Part shown: one piece after another, positions 22,101 through 34,600 of the stretch
Numbering within the stretch: the first letter of the stretch is position 1
How the letters are laid out: the number at the start of each line of letters is the position of its first letter
Source: Pelomyxa schiedti
Lineage: Eukaryota > Evosea > Pelobiontida > Pelomyxidae
Direction of reading: 5' to 3'
DNA: 64,000 nucleotides
Assembly: GCA_020536535.1 (NCBI GenBank)
Contig: JAHLWZ010000865.1
Span: forward strand, 1 to 64,000
Notes under the pieces: generated by a model
The model's input: the letters and a program-made list of their open reading frames with translations, nothing else
Database searches by the model: none
Told to the model about the DNA's origin: nothing
Made by a program: the position numbers and the translations under genes

Positions 22101-23296
22101 AAGCCATTGAGTTGCAAGGTCTGCACAAGGCTGGCATGTGAAAATGACGGGCTGCATAGAAAACACAATAGATCGACGAACTCTTCATTTACGTGTTATT
22201 CATTAGAATGTTGAGACCACTGAGAACTTACTTGACTTTATCATGGCTGTGCTCCAAAAAACAGATAAAATTAATAAAATTAATATTACTCCCCTTAGTG
22301 ACCTCACAAGTACCTTATCAGACGGGCCAGTTGTTCAGACATCCCCTGGAAAAACTCTAGAAATGAACAGACGACATCCACTGAAAGTACTCTCACAGAC
22401 GTAGTCCTATCACTACATAATTAGAAAGTATAGGTGCACTGATTTTTGTCACAGTAATCTCTGGGAAAGCTCCGATGATATTTTCTTCTTCAGTTTTACT
22501 TTTTCAAAACTGTGGACTATCAGGAAAGGTACATACCAAATAGAGGGTTACATGGCTTCTTTAAGGGGTTGTTTCTTAACGAAAAGCTGCAGCATTTTCA
22601 TCCAATTTAGCCGCGCAATTTTATTATTACAGCCAGCTGCAACCAAACTGTGCTTGAGGAGGTGCTGTATATACTTCGGCTTTTTCATTTTGAGTAGCTT
22701 TTTCCGTTTGGCATACAAGTAAGCCCAAAGCCACATTACCTGTTGCTCGAGAAATTCCGCTACAAAGTCAAGGGAGCTCTCCACGGTTTCTTGAGCAGAA
22801 AGAGTAAGAAGTCTAAATACTCTATGTTCAAAGCAATCCCAAAACATATTTCTATGCTCATCTTGCCATCTCTTTGATAACAATAAACGAAGCAATATTC
22901 TCGCCTCTTTCACTCTGTTGCATTGAGCAAGAAAGTGGGCTAGGTTTAAACAAACGGGATGAAAACCTGCCTTTTATTTGGTTTGCTTGTGGATTTGTCA
23001 AGAGCTCTGGAAATTCCTTCATCAAATGCCGCAACGGCCTCTCTGCATTCGTCTTCGTCGCTATCGTCGCTGTCATCGCTGATGCGTTCTTCACCAAGAT
23101 CACTTTCATCACTTGGATCCGGCGACGACGATTGTTGGCAACCAAGATCTGCGGGCGTCGTAACAGCAACACCATGCGAACTTTCTCGAGGTGCCTCCGG
23201 CGAGGTCGCATTTTCATCGTTACATGTCAACGTATTGTCTTGTACAGTCACTGCGGTTCTCCTCCTCTTCGACAAGGGCACATGTACTCCCGACAT
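19156..23296 (-). CDS. NCAPG: Condensin subunit CAP-G (Ycg1/NCAPG)
   Basis: The N-terminal exon (23296 down to about 22975) starts MSGVHVPLSKRRRTAV and has an acidic serine stretch before AVAAFDEGISRAL. HEAT-type helices follow. Diagnostic stretches are YIQHLLKHSLVAAGCNNK (near 22650), CADLATQWLVDRTRDEDELVR with ALQRAIIVLSLDDRDHKVAE (22160-21930), and DSEIECVKQAALYCYGLY (near 20660). Late exons include HARLALAFLCEMKPPP and PHLRKEYPKAPPVVKKLKLGTRE (19690-19310), as in the C-terminal part of CAP-G. Condensin compacts mitotic chromosomes; CAP-G and CAP-D are its HEAT subunits, and CAP-G clamps DNA with the kleisin. Around fifteen short introns are needed, and the last exon may stop earlier (near 19210) if one more intron is used. 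I cannot tell CAP-G from CAP-G2 by eye. Confidence 0.72.
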
Positions 23297-23501
23297 TCTA
23301 TGATGCCAGACAGATTAGATCTACTGCCCCAAGTTGAGTGTAGGTCCCTTTCCATGAGCAGGGAAACAGTGTCCACACTGTGGCAACTTCCTCCATGATC
23401 ATTCGACTTTGTGCCCCCAATTTCGTTGGTGGTGTCCCTAGATCTTTGAACAGTTTCGATTGCTTCTGTGAAAAAAAATACACCGAAACACGAAAAAAAC
23501 A

Positions 23502-25637
23502 TGACAAGCCCGCCAGCAGCGGGGCTGGTCTCCTCGTCGTCATCATCCAGCAAACACAGTTCACGTCACCCCACGGGAACAACTCGGACAATGTCGGTGG
23601 ATTCTGTGCCTACCGAGTCCAACGCCTCCGTGGCTGCATCATCCAAACCCCGCAGCGGCACAACCGAATGCGTGTCTAAACAATGCTCCCTCAAGGACAA
23701 GCCCGCTGATATGCGGTCTTCCTCTTCCTCCTCCACTGACAAAGTTCCGTCCACTTCGCCGCCGGCGTTGTCCCTGGCCCCCCCACCGCCCTCCTCCTCC
23801 TCTTCCTCCTCCTCCTCCTCCTCGTCTCCGATGACCACCTCGCCGACTCCCCCAGTTGTCTACTGTGACCCCTCCCTAGGGGCCGTTTCCTACATCCCCT
23901 CGTCCCCGCTTGTTCCCCTCTCTGCGTCCCACCTGGGATCCGGGGGTATCCTAGGCAAAAAGAGTGCCTCCCTGGGCGCCGAGCTTACGACCACCGCAAC
24001 TACGGCAAGCGGCGGGCGGGAATCAGGATCAGGCTCCATTCCTCGACGGACCACGGTCTCGCCGTCGCCGCCCCCGCCGGGCTCACGTAAACTCGTACCG
24101 TTTCACAAACAGATCCCGTCCCCGGCAAAGAACTGCCTCATGACACACTCGGCCCAGGAGATTCTGGAAAAACCTTTCACTAGGCTCTCGGTGTGCAAAG
24201 ATTGGCTTCGGCTGTCGAAGGGTTTTTCTGTTGTCGACCAAACTTCGGGTTGGTCCCACTCATTCCACAAACCAAGTTAGGCTTTGACTGTCTAAGTGTA
24301 AAAATAGGCACGCTTTTCTACGACCACGACACAATAGAGCCTCCATCAAATCAAATTGAAGAGGCGTTGTCTATGCTAAATGCAATATGGTCCATTACTG
24401 AGCCTGCAGATAACGTTATTGACCTAGTCAAACTCTATCGCCGGCATGTCTCCAACCCCGATCTTGATTTTATGCATCAATTTCAAGTACGCCTGGACAT
24501 CCATTGCCCATATTCCTAAAGAGAGCAAAGGTATTCTTAGAAGCCTTAGAAAAGACTCACAAGCACCTATCTACTCAAGCATTGAAGTGTGTATGCCAAG
24601 GTTGGTTATCTAGTTCCTTCCTCTATTTTTACTTGTTACTGCAGAAATGATCTACCCTGCAGTAATGCACTTTCACAAGACGTTGTATACCAAATATCCC
24701 TTCAAAGATAAAAGGAGTACTTGGAGGGTGTCTGTATTTGTATCTCATCCGCGCACACAGTTCATGGAAATTGTTGTAGCGCATTTGAAGGGGCAGGAGT
24801 CACATGAAGCAAATGCATTCTCATTTGCATGGGAATTGGATGTTGTACTAAAACAAGAGTAAGTTTTTACTGCCGAGTTGGAAACTTACCATCTTCAATC
24901 AGTGAGAGCCCAACATCCGAATTGTATATTATCAAGTATGATTTAGGGGATGCGATGAAGGTTAATAATAATTAAAAATTCAATGTAGCTATCTATCTAA
25001 TCCTTAAAAGGAACCAAGTCGATCAGATATTGTTGCTTATTTTGAATCAGAACTTCACCCGAACTGCATTTTCCAGAAGGTTGAGTTTCTCATTTCAAAG
25101 AGAGTCCATAATTAATTATCTTTTAGATTTGGTCCTCCCTTCCCCCCTCCATAAGAACATACAGAATAGTGACGAATTGGTATATCCGGCCTTACTAGTT
25201 GCGAACTCACTTACTATTCCCAGTACTAAAATTCTTGACACACAAGGAAACATACTTTTTAAGTCCGTAAACTATACTCCACTTTGCTGTACACTCTTGG
25301 AACTGACGAGAGCTATCGCAATTGGCTTGGACTCTTTTGACTCGTCAAGTCACTACACGAAGAAAGCAAACAATGTACCTGTTAATCCTGAAAGAAAACG
25401 ATAAAGATCTTCTGAACAGCAAATTTCTACTAAGCATATAGCTCTTTTTAGGTGACACGTTCACAAGCACAGGCTGGCAAACGATGCAGTCAGATACGAC
25501 ATTTCTCAGAATCATCGCCCTCCTTTGGATGGTTAACTGAAACTAATGTAACTCTACCGCCTAACTGTGACCTAGGATATACTTGCTATGCCACAAAAAA
25601 TTGTGAGGGAATTATTTGTCGGAAAATTCCCGCTTGA
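23502..25637 (+). CDS. Unknown protein with Ser-rich N-terminus
   Basis: The first exon begins MTSPPAAGLVSSSSSSS and is low-complexity (Ser, Pro, Thr) to about 24060, including a long run of TCC codons near 23790-23825. An ordered part follows: PSPAKNCLMTHSAQEILEKPF, KIGTLFYDHDTIEPPSNQ, DNVIDLVKLYRRHVSNPD, then MIYPAVMHFHKTLYTKYPF with WRVSVFVSHPRTQFMEIVV and FSFAWELDVVLKQ. The last exons (25080-25637) give LPSPLHKNIQNSDELVYP and GWLTETNVTLPPNCDLG. Introns fit at about 24221-24276, 24487-24525, 24590-24645 and 25374-25451. I do not recognise the family. It diverges from condensin with about 200 bases between starts. Confidence 0.5.
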
Positions 25638-25945
25638 AAAGGAGGGCAGGAGATCTTCCACACTGCAATTCGCGGAAAACAAACGAGTGTGCTAACAGCC
25701 CTTACAGAAAGATTAACGAGAATTTATTAATCCTGAAGGTGACTGTTTGTCATAAAGTAATCGAGCACTCCTCCTCCGCTGCATTGCCATTCGAGTTTTG
25801 CTGGCAATTCGCTGCTGAAATAGATCCTTTCAGCGATGGAATCAACACGGGGTACGATGCCTTCCACCATATCCAAAAATGCTCCTCCACCAACCATTTG
25901 CTTGGGCAGGTTGCAGATTGTATCATACACCTTTTTTGACAACAT
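25638..25945 (-). CDS. Possible small gene of about 72 codons
   Basis: The minus strand carries an open frame from 25945 to 25727, beginning MLSKKVYDTICNLPKQM and ending YFMTNSHLQD, with TTAATAAATT just after the stop. Composition looks protein-like, but no family is recognised and no intron is needed. Its ATG shares CATG with a candidate start of the plus-strand gene, so one of the two starts is probably wrong. The interval 25638-25726 holds nothing else that I can name. Confidence 0.3.
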
Positions 25946-26372
25946 GCCCTACCAAGACCGAATGCAGTGGACCCTCGCCGCCGCGCCCCTGCTCACTGAC
26001 ACCACCAAGGAGAAAAAGGTTGTGCAAATTCCGGCTGTGGCATTACTCCAGGCCTGCTGTGCGTCACTTCAATCATCGCCGCACAGTGAGCAAGTTGTGG
26101 CCCTTGACAACCTCTCGGCCCCGGTAGCAGTTGAAACAGCCCTGAGGAGCCTATTGGCATCCTTGTCACACTGCCATGCTGTCCCGGTGGTTTCACTGAA
26201 AACAAGCAAAGCTTTCACTGTAAGTACTAGTAGCACTCACCCGGCACTACACACAAGTGGTGGCTCGGCTGCTGCAACCGAGGTGGATGTCCCAAAGGCA
26301 ATATCCACTTCCCCCGCACCAACTACAACAACAACAGCCACATCCACAAGTACGCCAATCTCTGATGAGTAA
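25944..26372 (+). CDS. Small hypothetical protein with Thr/Ser/Pro-rich tail
   Basis: One exon reads MPYQDRMQWTLAAAPLL, then helical QIPAVALLQACCASLQS and VETALRSLLASLSHCHAV, and ends in a Thr/Ala/Pro-rich tail (STSPAPTTTTTATST). It is about 140 codons from this ATG. The frame stays open upstream to 25836, so an earlier start is possible. No domain is recognised. The ZIP gene starts about 250 bases downstream on the same strand. Confidence 0.45.
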   Translation: MPYQDRMQWTLAAAPLLTDTTKEKKVVQIPAVALLQACCASLQSSPHSEQVVALDNLSAPVAVETALRSLLASLSHCHAVPVVSLKTSKAFTVSTSSTHPALHTSGGSAAATEVDVPKAISTSPAPTTTTTATSTSTPISDE

Positions 26373-26621
26373 AACTAGAACACGTGTGATCTCCACAATT
26401 TTTGGTGTTGCGGGTTATGCACGTTTCCTCACGTTGCAGATGGATCCGAGAAAACCCGCTCTTTTTTGCGATTAGCGGAAGTGGAATTGCTGCTTTTCCT
26501 CGACATACTCATCCTGCTCGATAAAGCGAGGGCGTTCGGGAGTTCCCCAAAATTACAACCACCAACAAAACAAAGTCTTCTTTCAGCACCACACCACGGG
26601 CCGAAGGCACAAGATCCAAGA

Positions 26622-28385
26622 TGGGCTGGGGAACTGTAGATTACGCAACGTTGACGTGGATCACGGCCATACCGACCGCTTCCATGATGCTCGGAATGGT
26701 CCTTGTACAGTTTTGGCAACCAACCCCAAAACTCACTGCTTTGATGCAGGTCTTTGGCTTGGGTTTTTTGTGGTTTTTTTTTTTTTTTGTGTCTGTGTTT
26801 TTGTTTTATTTTGTACTATGGAAAACGATAATGATATTCACTTATGTAAAAGCATTTTGGAGCTGGGGTTGTTTGTTGTGCCGTGGCCTGTGAAATACTT
26901 CCTGTGGTGCTCAGTGAGGAATACTCTGACCGTATTCGAACCCCTTCTGCATCGTCCACTAAACAACCTTTAAGCTCTGGATTACCTTGGAATCATTGCC
27001 GGTTTTGCTGTGGGTGTTACCGTTATGCTACTAATTGCTCGGTTAATCCCCAAATATGAGGCACCGGAAGAGAAACACAAAGACGTTAGTCCTTCACTTG
27101 GCTTGTTCCTGCTAATGCATCACCAGAAAAAACGATCTTCCTCACACAAAGAGCATTCTTCTGCAAAACACAAAACCCCGGGATCTTTACCCAATGACGC
27201 TGTTACAACAGTTGTCGTTGCCCGTGTAGTATCTCAACAAAGTTCAGAGAATGTTCTATTCTGGATGTGCTACTCCTTCTTATTATTTTTTTTTCTGTGC
27301 AGGAGCAACCCAGTTCCCACAACGTCAGCGCCCCACACATGTTAAATTCCGATATTGTCGAAGACGATCCCACTGTAAGTGGAAATAGCAGTGGCAGTGA
27401 CAGTGACGATGAAGCCACACCCCTTAGGAAAGAAAGCATTGAAGTCGAAGAAGGTTTGATGAATGCCTCTCTTCTACTGGCTCATTTGTTAAAGATCCAA
27501 AAAATTCAAGATGGCGCTGCCCCATCAACAAGGGGAATTGTGCTCGAACAATAGTGAAAGTGCCCTGGGGACTGATTGGTAGTTTCCATAACCCTACTGG
27601 CTTAAACTCATTTCCATTGCAGTTCCAGTTGCCACTGGTATGTGTAACCCCTGTCTTTTTGAACATGTCAAATAATACCGTCTGTAAGATGGCGCCATGG
27701 ATGGGCTTCTTATCGGTATTACGTATATTGGTGCTAACTTATACTCTGGTATTGTAATGGCTATTGCTCTAGCAATCGAAATGTGTTTCCTTGGAATGTC
27801 AACCAGGTACTCATTCTCACCAACACATTTGAAATAACCTCAATAGCAATCAAATGGCGAAAAACGATCTTCCTCGTGCTGTGGCCATTCCCATTTGCCT
27901 GGGTCTGCCATTTTTCATCATTATATCTGGTTATATTGGTGCTGCAATTCTTGCAAACGTTTCTGGGCCAATTTTTGTGGGAGTGGTCAGTTTCGGCATG
28001 GCCGGTATTACTCTCTCTATTCTGTGCCTCCTAATTCCCCTTCAGCTCTTCTGTTCCTGATATCTGATGAACTTCTGGTGGAGGCCCACAAAGGTGCGGG
28101 CTTTTATAATTTATATGCCTTTATCTAACCTTTGCCATTTTCAGAGGAAGAAAACGATACATGGTGGGTGACTATTTTCTTCTTCATTGGTATGTAACCC
28201 CTCTCCCAAAACCAAACAAATGAACAAACTTCATCAGGCTTTGGCACAGTCACAGTACTTCAAAAAGTACTAGAAAACCACCTATCAGCCAGCAGCAGTG
28301 AGCATCTCTTCTGCCCCTGTCCAGCTTCCTTCTCCAACGCCACATCCACATCCTCATCTTCATCCATATCCTCATCCATGTAAAA
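26622..28385 (+). CDS. ZIP-family (SLC39-like) metal transporter
   Basis: The first exon gives a membrane span (ATLTWITAIPTASMMLGMVL). Further spans are IIAGFAVGVTVMLLIARLI (near 27000), the TM4-like MDGLLIGITYIGANLYSGIV (near 27700), ALAIEMCFLGMS, PICLGLPFFIIISGYIGAA and VGVVSFGMAGITLL. Then come ISDELLVEAHKEE (near 28065-28150) and a last span (VTIFFFIGFGTVTVLQKVL). The DGLLIG and DELLxEAH motifs are those of a ZIP subgroup, where acidic and His residues in TM4 and TM5 carry Zn, Fe or Mn. The usual HNxxEG of TM4 is not seen. A long cytosolic loop (27075-27480) is rich in His, Ser, Asp and Glu, as in other ZIPs. The stop precedes a long hairpin. Confidence 0.82.
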
Positions 28386-28393
28386 AAACCCGA

Positions 28394-28490
28394 AGAAAGA
28401 AAATTTTACCAGATAAGAGATGCCATTAATGGGCTAATATCCGCGCAAGCCCATCATTAGTATCTCTTGTCTGATAAAAATTTTCTTTCT
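28394..28490. repeat. Long near-perfect inverted repeat (hairpin) 3' of the ZIP gene
   Basis: The arms at 28394-28435 and 28448-28490 pair over about 42 bases with only a few mismatches and one or two single-base bulges. They enclose a 12-base loop. The left arm starts AGAAAGAAAATTTT and the right arm ends AAAATTTTCTTTCT. The ZIP stop is only nine bases away, so the element lies in that gene's 3' untranslated region or terminator. It could be an mRNA-end or RNA-processing structure, or the footprint of a small inverted-repeat transposon. I see no second copy in the window. Confidence 0.8.
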
Positions 28491-28681
28491 CAAGTTGAAA
28501 AACGGAAACAAAAAACCAAGAGATCTCCTTCTTTAAAAAAAATAATCAAAATAAAAAATCAAAAAGCGAAGGGGTGTTAGATCCGCGAAGGTGAAGCCTA
28601 CATCGTACGTCCTCTTGCACTTTTCTTTATGTTATTCATCTTTGTGCACAAAAATTAAAAGCAAAAAAAGCAGAAAGGCGA

Positions 28682-31600
28682 TGGCTACGAAAAATCCGAC
28701 ACTTCTTAGAGGGGTGACGATCTACTTGTCGGCCTCTACGTCGCAAGTGGCTGCAGGATCGTCTAAAGTGAGTGTGTATTCTACAAGATCGGACTTGATG
28801 AGAGCCGTGAAAGCCTGTGGTGGGAAAATATCTTTTGCTCTTAACTCTTCAACCACACATTGGGTCGTTCCTGACTCAAGTATGAGCCTTGCTTCTTGTT
28901 ACTTTTGAAATACACTGAATCGCTCTCACGAAGATGAAGATGAATCGTGGCGGGATGTTGCTAAGATTAGACAAGCAACAACCTACTCTACTAAAATTGT
29001 AAGGGAATCATGGCTGGTTGACACCCTGGTAAACAATGCTCTACAACCCGAGGGAGGATATGCACCTCCCAAAGATGACAAGTGGGCCAAGCACCAACAA
29101 GAGTGGGATGCTTATCACGCAGAACTATGGGATGATAGCACCGACGAAGTAGAAGAGAGAGTGATTGTATCTAGTGCCCCTGAAACTGTTCAACCTACTG
29201 AAGACTGTGGTGTGTAAACAAATTCAGCATTGTCTCCTTATTTCCCTCAGGTCCTTGGCCAACAAGCACAGCCGGACTTCCATCTGTAAAAGTTTCTACA
29301 TTCAAATTGGCTGACAAGTCCCAACCCCGCTTTCCTGAATCTTTTTCAACTTTGAAAAAGGAGGTTCTTCAGGTTTTCCCTCTCTCACCTCAATACTCAT
29401 ATCTAACATGAGCTCAAAGTGGACTGATGTCAAATCAAACCACAATAAGGTTGAACTCTTCTACGAAATTTGTTTGCTAAAATTTGCAGTACTATGCCAT
29501 TGAAGTACACAAGGGTGCTGAGGGTGGCAAAACAGTATGTTAACTCAACTACTCCCCGAATCTGACCAGATTAACAGCAATTCCGTGTTTTCACTCATTA
29601 TGGGTTTGATTTGCAGGTGTTTTTATTTTTTTTGCCTAACTGCCTTCAAGACGGACAGATGATCTTGTGAAAAACCCAATGGCTGGTCAACGGGAGTGTA
29701 GATATATTAACTCTCTGGAGCAAGCTAAGGCCCTCTACGCCTCCATATATCAGGAGAAGACAGGAAAGAAAGGCTACAGGCCAGTGTCAATGTCTTCCTC
29801 AAGTATAGGTTTCCCCAAGGTATTCAAGATATTATTGCCCGCTTATAACCAAGTAAAGGCATCCAGCACCTCTGAAACTCAAGAAAGAGCGTCGCACCCT
29901 TTAACACCGGTGGAACAGCTTGTCTGGTACATTTTTGAAGAGGTTTTTCCACGTTCTTCTTCAGGGAATCTGAATCAGCTCTCAGGCCACTCAAACTATG
30001 ACAAGCATTGCTGCCGTAACTATCACAAGCCGAGGCATTGAAACACCTTTAGGGTTGCTGACTGTGGAGCAAATTAATAAAGGAGAAGCTGTTTTAGAAA
30101 AGATAAAGACTGCTTTGTTAAACTCTAAAGTAGGCGGCATACAAACATTGAATAAACTCTAACGTTCCACAGGATCTTTCACTTCTTGAAGACTTATCCG
30201 GAGAATTCTACACAATAATTCCACATAGAATAGGTATTCTGCCTTACAGCACAAAACTTTGCTAATGTGTGTTAGGAAGATCACGTGAGGAAATTCGAGC
30301 GGCAGTGATAAAAACCCAAGAGCAACTCACACAAAAGGAAGAACTACTTCAGTTGATGAAAGATTTGCTTCAGGTACATCATTTAATTAACATGTTGATG
30401 ACCTCATAATTTCAGGTTAACAGCTCAGGAGCATTATCTAGTACCGCCATTTCAAACAAGTACCATGCTCTTAAATGCTTCATAAAGGTTTCATTTCAGT
30501 TATTTTGCATGCCTCACTTATGTTATCCTTAGGAACTGCCACAAAATTCTTCTATATTTCAGGTTGATGTTTTTTCCTCAGTCTTACATTCCTCTCACTG
30601 GAGATAGGCTATTAAAAATATTGTACTCAATTCCCAAGTGAAAAATGAGGGGATTCAAGTTGAAAGAATTTATGCCTTGAAGGTTTCCTATTCCCATTAA
30701 AAACAAATAGCATCTCATTTGGCCTAGAAACCAACTGAGCATGAACGATTCGAGGCGGGAATCACACCTCATGTGATCTTACTCATTCCTCACTGTCTTT
30801 ACTGAATAGTTTCCCTAGGATATGTTGTTTCACGGTTCTAAAATATGTAACTGGGTTGGAATTCTTTCAAGAGGACTCCTTCTTCCAAAGGTTCTGAATC
30901 AGTCTTATCCTGCCCTTTTGGTAAATTTTGCTAGTCTGTTGTCGCACTTGGAGGGAAAAGAACAGATTATGGATTGCTTGGTGGTGGCTTGTATTTCGCT
31001 GGTTCTGCCGGTGCCTCCGCAAAATATACATCCACTGGGTCAAGGGGAACAAGGTACAGGAAATTTGGAGAAATAAACTCTAATTTTCACTTTTTAGGCT
31101 TATGCTTGTTTGTCGAGTGGCACTTGGATCAGTTTATGATACCAGTTTAGAACAGCCTCAACTAATGAAGTAAATGGGCTATGGGCTTTGTGGGGAAGAT
31201 TAAAAACACAACTAAGTTCAAACAGTCCTCCAACAGGCTTCCAATCTGTGCATGGTGTACCAGGGCCAGGTTCATTTGTTGGTATGTATTACCATCAGCC
31301 ACTGAAAACCTCTGATCTACAACAGATGACGAATTTGTCGTTTATGACTCAAACCAATATCGCTTTGAGTATCTTGTAGAATTTAGGTATTTTTCCACGT
31401 TCGGTACCTTTCTTTCGAACAGTTTTTCTGCAGCCTTCCTAATGACGCACACTCTTCAAGTACACACACCGAACCCATACTTCCCAAGGCAATCTCGACA
31501 AATGTACATTGCCTCTTAATTCCCCAGTTTGAAATGTATTAGGTTGGCAACGCACTTCCCATTCCTAAAAAACCTCTTCCTACTGAGAAAACAGAGGCGC

Positions 31601-34600
31601 CCCACAGACCCCAACTGGAGCAACAAATCCCAAAATCTGCAAAGCAACAAAGGCCCCTTTCACTAAAAGAGTGTATTGGGTCTGAAAATTTACGTATCAA
31701 AGAGGAGGAGGACAGATTGCGGTAAGAATTTCATGAAGTGAGCATGCTAATAGTATCCCAGACAGCTCTTTGCCAACTCCAGAAATAGTAGCGAGCTCAG
31801 AAATGATTTTTTGCACTGTGTAAATGTATTTAACAATACTGAGAAGTTTTTATATTCGGATCTCTCCAATGAAGAGGTTGGAATGTTTTTGTATTTAACA
31901 TTCCCTAAATAAGTACAGAATCTCCCAATGATTTTGAACTCCAGTGCACAACCCAAAGGACGCTCAGCTATTACTAGCAGCCAAGTGGACTTCACACACA
32001 AATTCAATTCTTTCACTTCCAACATGTTTGAAAATTTTGACTGGTCCAATGTTATTGTGGCGGGTGGTTGTGTTTTGGCTTGCATGTTGTCCAATCCTGG
32101 AACCGACTATGACAGGTGCTACTACATTCACATAAATCTTTACTCATAACCTCCAAGCTCTGATATCGACATGTTTATTTACGGGTTAACTCAAGAACAA
32201 GCCAATGAAAAAGTATTTTCACTCTACAACACAGCTCACTAACAACAAAGCAAGTTGAGGTACATATATAATTCTGTGCATTCAGCTGGGGCCGAGTGCA
32301 TTCGAACGAAAAATGCAGGTAAGAGTCAATTGACTCCTCTCAGTGTGTCTGACTGGAACAAGTTACCATTTTGAATCAGCACCCCAGAAGGCATATTCAG
32401 ATTGTGCTCAGGTTTGGGCAACTCTCACACCAAAATTGACCCTGAAATTATAGAATCTACATGAGCCCCGCTGAAGTACTTCTTGGATTTGACATAGACT
32501 CTTGTAGTGTATGCTACGATGGAAGAAATGTCTGGGCAATCCCTAGAGCCATCCGAGCTCTTACAAAGAGGTCTCCTTCCCTCAACCACAACCTGTGCTA
32601 AAATTCTTCAGATACAATTTAGTGGACATGTCCCGAAGGTCTCTCACTTATGAAGTCCGGTATTGGTCTCAACTTTTTTATTTCCTTTGATCTCACTGTG
32701 TCCACAGACTGTATAAATATAGCAAAAGAGGTTTTGCTGTTGCTGTGCCAAATTTCTCTAGGTAAGAATATTTGTACTTGAAGTTTCTCACTTTCCGTAG
32801 AGATCGAGTGGATCCCGAACTTTTCTCCAAATCTTTAAGTCAAGTATCTGGCCTAGGTCAAATCTCAACTCAACGCAAGTGAAATTAACACTCTTGTCAG
32901 GAAAGCTTCTGTTAATGGAGTACCACTCAACAAAATCTCCCGCAAAGGATAATGACACAATTAAGCGGTAACACCTCTCCTTACCGTATTTACCGTCTTA
33001 CGTTGAAAAGAAATAGTGACGGCCAGCGTGGCTCTCGTGCTCTTTTCAGTAGTGACAGAGTGGCGTGGGAAGCGACCCATAACAATGAAACGCAGTCTGA
33101 TTATGCTGATGTTATCATCCCCTGGGGTCCTCATTGGGTACCTAGTAAAATACTCAAGTTATTGAATTACAGGTAGCTATGAAGTCTGTAGGGCAGTTTT
33201 TCTTATTCCCTTTGCAGAGACAAAGCGTTCTTCTTCTCACAGAAGACCCCTGATCAACAATTGAAGCACAGACACATATTTACAAGTACACCTCTTTCCT
33301 ACCGATTAAAATATTCATGCCCTTTCAGGCGGTATAGATGGAATCCTCTCAGGGAAGTCCTGCTGGTGCAAATGGTGCACGGAAAACTGGAGCGGACCCA
33401 TCAATGGTGCTACACATGTATTGGGACCAATTTCTTGGTTGATGGAGAACCCGGGCACACAGTTATTAACAGGTAATGACCGCCTGGTTGAACACTTTTC
33501 TTAGAACGATGAAGGAAGCTTTCATCCCGTCTCTGACGATCTCTGGGACGCAGATGCTTATCGCAAACCTGACGCAGGTATGAACCAAAGATCTTTCTCC
33601 TACACTAACCGGTAAAAAAAGAGACCCACAATGCTCTCTGTGAGGCTTGTTTTTCTGGGGACTATGAAGCCATCAGACAAAGTTCGGTAACAACAAATCA
33701 GCTTGCAACTCCATCGTGTGTCTTATATTTGACTCCCCTGGCTCTTTGCATGGCTGGTGCTGCCTCGTCATCTCCATCCGTCCTCGGTTCAATTGATTTC
33801 CTCATGTCCCATCACTCCTCTCCCACAACACTTCCAACTAGTCCAGCTCACAAGGTGAACAACCTCACTCATCTGGCTGTCGCATCCTTCATTGGGAATC
33901 CGGCAGTAGTCGAAGCTTTGCTCCAAAAGTGTGGTGGCACATCACCCTCAAGGACACCCAACGCACCACCACCACTTCACGTGGCAGCATACTATGGCAA
34001 TGTAGAATGTATGAAAAAACTGCTCGCTTCTGGGTGCTCCCCGTTGGAAACAGATATGAATGGAAGGTGTGCAGTACACTAAATAGAAGCCAATTCTAAT
34101 CCCACTCAGAAATGCCCTTCATCTTGCAGTAGCTGGGGGAAATATTGAAGCTGTGAACCTTTTATTGAAAGATGCCTCAACAGGGTCCCAAGCGAAAATG
34201 GCGCAAGATAACGGCGGCAAAACCCCTTCCCAGTTTGCTGAGGAATGTGGAAATAGGGGTATCTTAGAAGGGGCAAAAGTCAAGCCATTGGATTCTTCTC
34301 TTAAGATCATAACCAAAAGCCACAAGGTATCCACTTCCGCCCTTTGCATCGCCACTTACTGGAGAAGGATCCTTCTTTAGACGTTTTGAGCTGCTGTCTG
34401 AACCCCTCCGAACTTGCTCGAGCACTCGCTAATGGTGGGGCCTGGGATCAAGCGGACTTGTTTGGGGTTTCTGCTTTGCACAGTATAAGATGTCAAAATG
34501 TTTCCTTTCGGCTTATTCTTCTCAGTTGCGTGCCTTAATGGCATTCAACCCTCAGTTGAGAGTCTTATCAAGGCAGCTCAAATGAGTAGTAAACCTCCAA

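Noticed and set aside
26750-26900. Hydrophobic Phe/Val-rich stretch after the first ZIP exon
   Set aside because: A T/G-rich sequence after a GT donor; translated intron rather than a membrane span.
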